Positions 62,719 through 64,000 of a DNA stretch of 64,000 nucleotides are shown piece by piece (position 1 is the stretch's first letter; the number at the start of each line of letters is the position of its first letter). This DNA comes from Thalassotalea marina (GTDB lineage Bacteria; Pseudomonadota; Gammaproteobacteria; Enterobacterales; Alteromonadaceae). Where the stretch lies: NCBI RefSeq assembly GCF_014656435.1, contig NZ_BNCK01000004.1:310001-374000 (forward strand). Reading direction: 5' to 3'. A model generated the notes under the pieces. It made no database searches. It was not told the DNA's origin and saw nothing but the letters and a program-made list of their open reading frames with translations. Made by a program: the position numbers and the translations under genes.

Positions 62719-63930
62719 TTAAATTACTTCAAATCCAGCCATGTCTATTGCTTTAGTAAGCGGCATGTCTGCAAAACCATGTTCTCTCAAGTGATGGATA
62801 AATTTTAGTGTCCGAAAGGCATCAAACCATACGGTAAATTGTCGTTCAAATTGTTCTTGGTTGCAGGCTTGGTGCGCGTAAACAAACTTCTCTATATCTA
62901 AACTTAACAACGCATTACACGATGCAGTGCTTAACCCATTTAGCCAAGAAGTTAATTGCTCTCGTTGTTGATATAACGCCTTTACATGTACCAGCGTACT
63001 TTTTAACTCTTCAAAAACACCAGGATGATAGTAATAATACAATTCACCAAGCGCTTTACTTGCAAGTATTTTTTCAACTGCTGGCCCTGTACCAAAGGGG
63101 ACTCTATCGGATGTTCTCGCTTGCAGCTTTATTGCCACTTTGTCGAAGGTGACTACCCTACCGAGCTTGGCTAACTTATTGAGCAAATAGAAGTCTTCAC
63201 CGGCACTACGTTTAGGAAACCCTCTTACATTAGCATATGCTTGTGCACTAAAGCTTAATACACTACCAATAGTGAAAAAGCTGTAAGGCGAGTTTGCATA
63301 TTTCAGCCCTGCTACATAATAACGTAAGCTGAGCTCATATTGCGCATTTGCTTGATGAACTGATTCATCATCACTGTGATGATAAAAATTGTAACAGCCA
63401 GCAACGTCTCCCTTGTCCATGGACTTTGTCGCTTCAAAGTAATCTTTGGGTAAGGTTGCATCGGCGTCCGTTGAATGGATCCAAGAGGAAGTTATGTTAC
63501 CCTGCTTGATCAGCTGACAAGCACAATCAGCGCCAATTTTTCTTGCAAGGCCTACTCCTTTTTTTCTGGGTAAACCTTGATTAAATTTATCAATAACTAG
63601 AATGTCACAAACACTGTTTTTGATATTAACTAGCGTAAATGCTTGCCTATTCCAACGAATATCGCCCAAAGAAAGACAATGATTATATAAGTCTTGTTGT
63701 TTAGTCGTTTCAGTTAAATCATCGGGTTGATTAATGACTAAAATAACAAGCGTAGGCGAGGTAAATGTAGATTGTTCCGCAAACTGTGATAAAAAAGCCA
63801 CATGCTCTTTATAAGCTGGAATTACTACAACATTTGGGTAACAAAGAGCCTGAGGAAACTCCGTTAAAATGGCTGTTTCAGGCTCTGCGTATTGGTTTAA
63901 ATATTTGCTAAGGTGGCGACTAATGGCCAT
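62719..63930 (-). CDS. Family 2-type glycosyltransferase
   Basis: 403 residues. The N-terminal half is a GT-A fold: VVVIPAYKEH at the first strand, a nucleotide-sugar aspartate motif STDADATLPKDYF, and GSVLSFSAQAYANVRGFPKRSAGEDFYLLNKLAKLG (the acceptor loop and EDF motif). The C-terminal 130 residues are helical and not assigned. No membrane helix is evident, so it is cytoplasmic. Its start codon overlaps the stop of the preceding gene (TAATG), so the two are coupled. The donor and acceptor are unknown. Confidence 0.82.
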   Translation of the reverse strand: MAISRHLSKYLNQYAEPETAILTEFPQALCYPNVVVIPAYKEHVAFLSQFAEQSTFTSPTLVILVINQPDDLTETTKQQDLYNHCLSLGDIRWNRQAFTLVNIKNSVCDILVIDKFNQGLPRKKGVGLARKIGADCACQLIKQGNITSSWIHSTDADATLPKDYFEATKSMDKGDVAGCYNFYHHSDDESVHQANAQYELSLRYYVAGLKYANSPYSFFTIGSVLSFSAQAYANVRGFPKRSAGEDFYLLNKLAKLGRVVTFDKVAIKLQARTSDRVPFGTGPAVEKILASKALGELYYYYHPGVFEELKSTLVHVKALYQQREQLTSWLNGLSTASCNALLSLDIEKFVYAHQACNQEQFERQFTVWFDAFRTLKFIHHLREHGFADMPLTKAIDMAGFEVI

Positions 63931-64000
63931 TAGTGAAGAGCTGCTCTAAAAGGTAGTTTTTCACAAATTTCTGCTTCAGCAATTAGTATTTCTTCAAGTC
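63930..64000 (-). CDS. C-terminal end of an unidentified protein (partial)
   Basis: Minus-strand open frame entering from the right edge and reading LEEILIAEAEICEKLPFRAALH then TAA (63930-63932). The stop overlaps the ATG of the glycosyltransferase (TAATG), the usual sign of an upstream gene in the same operon. Too little remains for a family call. Confidence 0.55.
   Translation of the reverse strand, partial: LEEILIAEAEICEKLPFRAALH

Overview
The window looks like chromosomal DNA of a marine, low-GC gammaproteobacterium of the Alteromonadales, probably Colwelliaceae (Thalassotalea/Colwellia-like). This is inferred from conserved gammaproteobacterial gene orders (cspD-clpS-clpA; uvrY-uvrC-pgsA-tRNA Gly/Cys/Leu; ccoNOQP), AT-rich codon use, TonB receptors paired with a glycoside hydrolase, and a PEP-CTERM-like protein. 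No sequence search was run; every family call comes from reading motifs.

Layout. 1-3.8 kb: end of an unknown gene, a small membrane protein, then clpA-clpS facing cspD. 3.85-7.7 kb: a MacAB-like ABC export operon led by a Yip1-family membrane protein. 7.9-21.8 kb: a carbohydrate-uptake region, with a TonB receptor and GH20 hexosaminidase, a FecI/FecR pair with an STN-type TonB receptor, a membrane-bound ToxR/CadC-like regulator with a periplasmic propeller, and a DUF5916/CBM9-like outer-membrane protein. 21.9-29.1 kb: a two-component system (sensor kinase and sigma-54 activator) downstream of a second ABC exporter operon. That operon has a readable -24/-12 promoter and upstream TGTCC/GGACA inverted repeats. 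29.2-30.8 kb: an expanded tRNA array (5 Gly, 3 Leu, 1 Cys, plus degenerate copies) built by 374-bp and 207-bp tandem duplications. 31-34.1 kb: pgsA, uvrC, uvrY.

34.4-49.2 kb: mixed genes, including fabA with a FabR-like operator, a GlpQ-type phosphodiesterase, a hydroxylase with a divergent AraC regulator, ClbS/DfsB-like, methyltransferase and Crp-like genes. Next comes an unusual two-gene unit: a secreted M9 collagenase ending in a type I dockerin, followed by a cohesin-like protein with a PEP-CTERM-type anchor. Then LysE, Sel1, esterase, lipoprotein and pfkA genes. 49.2-58 kb: a LytS/LytTR pair whose kinase start lies in a MITE-like element, hinT, and an RND efflux operon. 58-64 kb: LysE, a lipoprotein, the cbb3 oxidase operon ccoNOQP, a glycosyltransferase and the tail of one more gene.

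The strongest candidate for an undescribed system is the cohesin/dockerin collagenase pair (40350-43278): it would tether a secreted protease to the cell surface through a single cohesin instead of a cellulosome scaffold. Second is the self-contained sigma-54-controlled export circuit at 21876-29127. No CRISPR array, complete insertion sequence, prophage or rRNA was seen.
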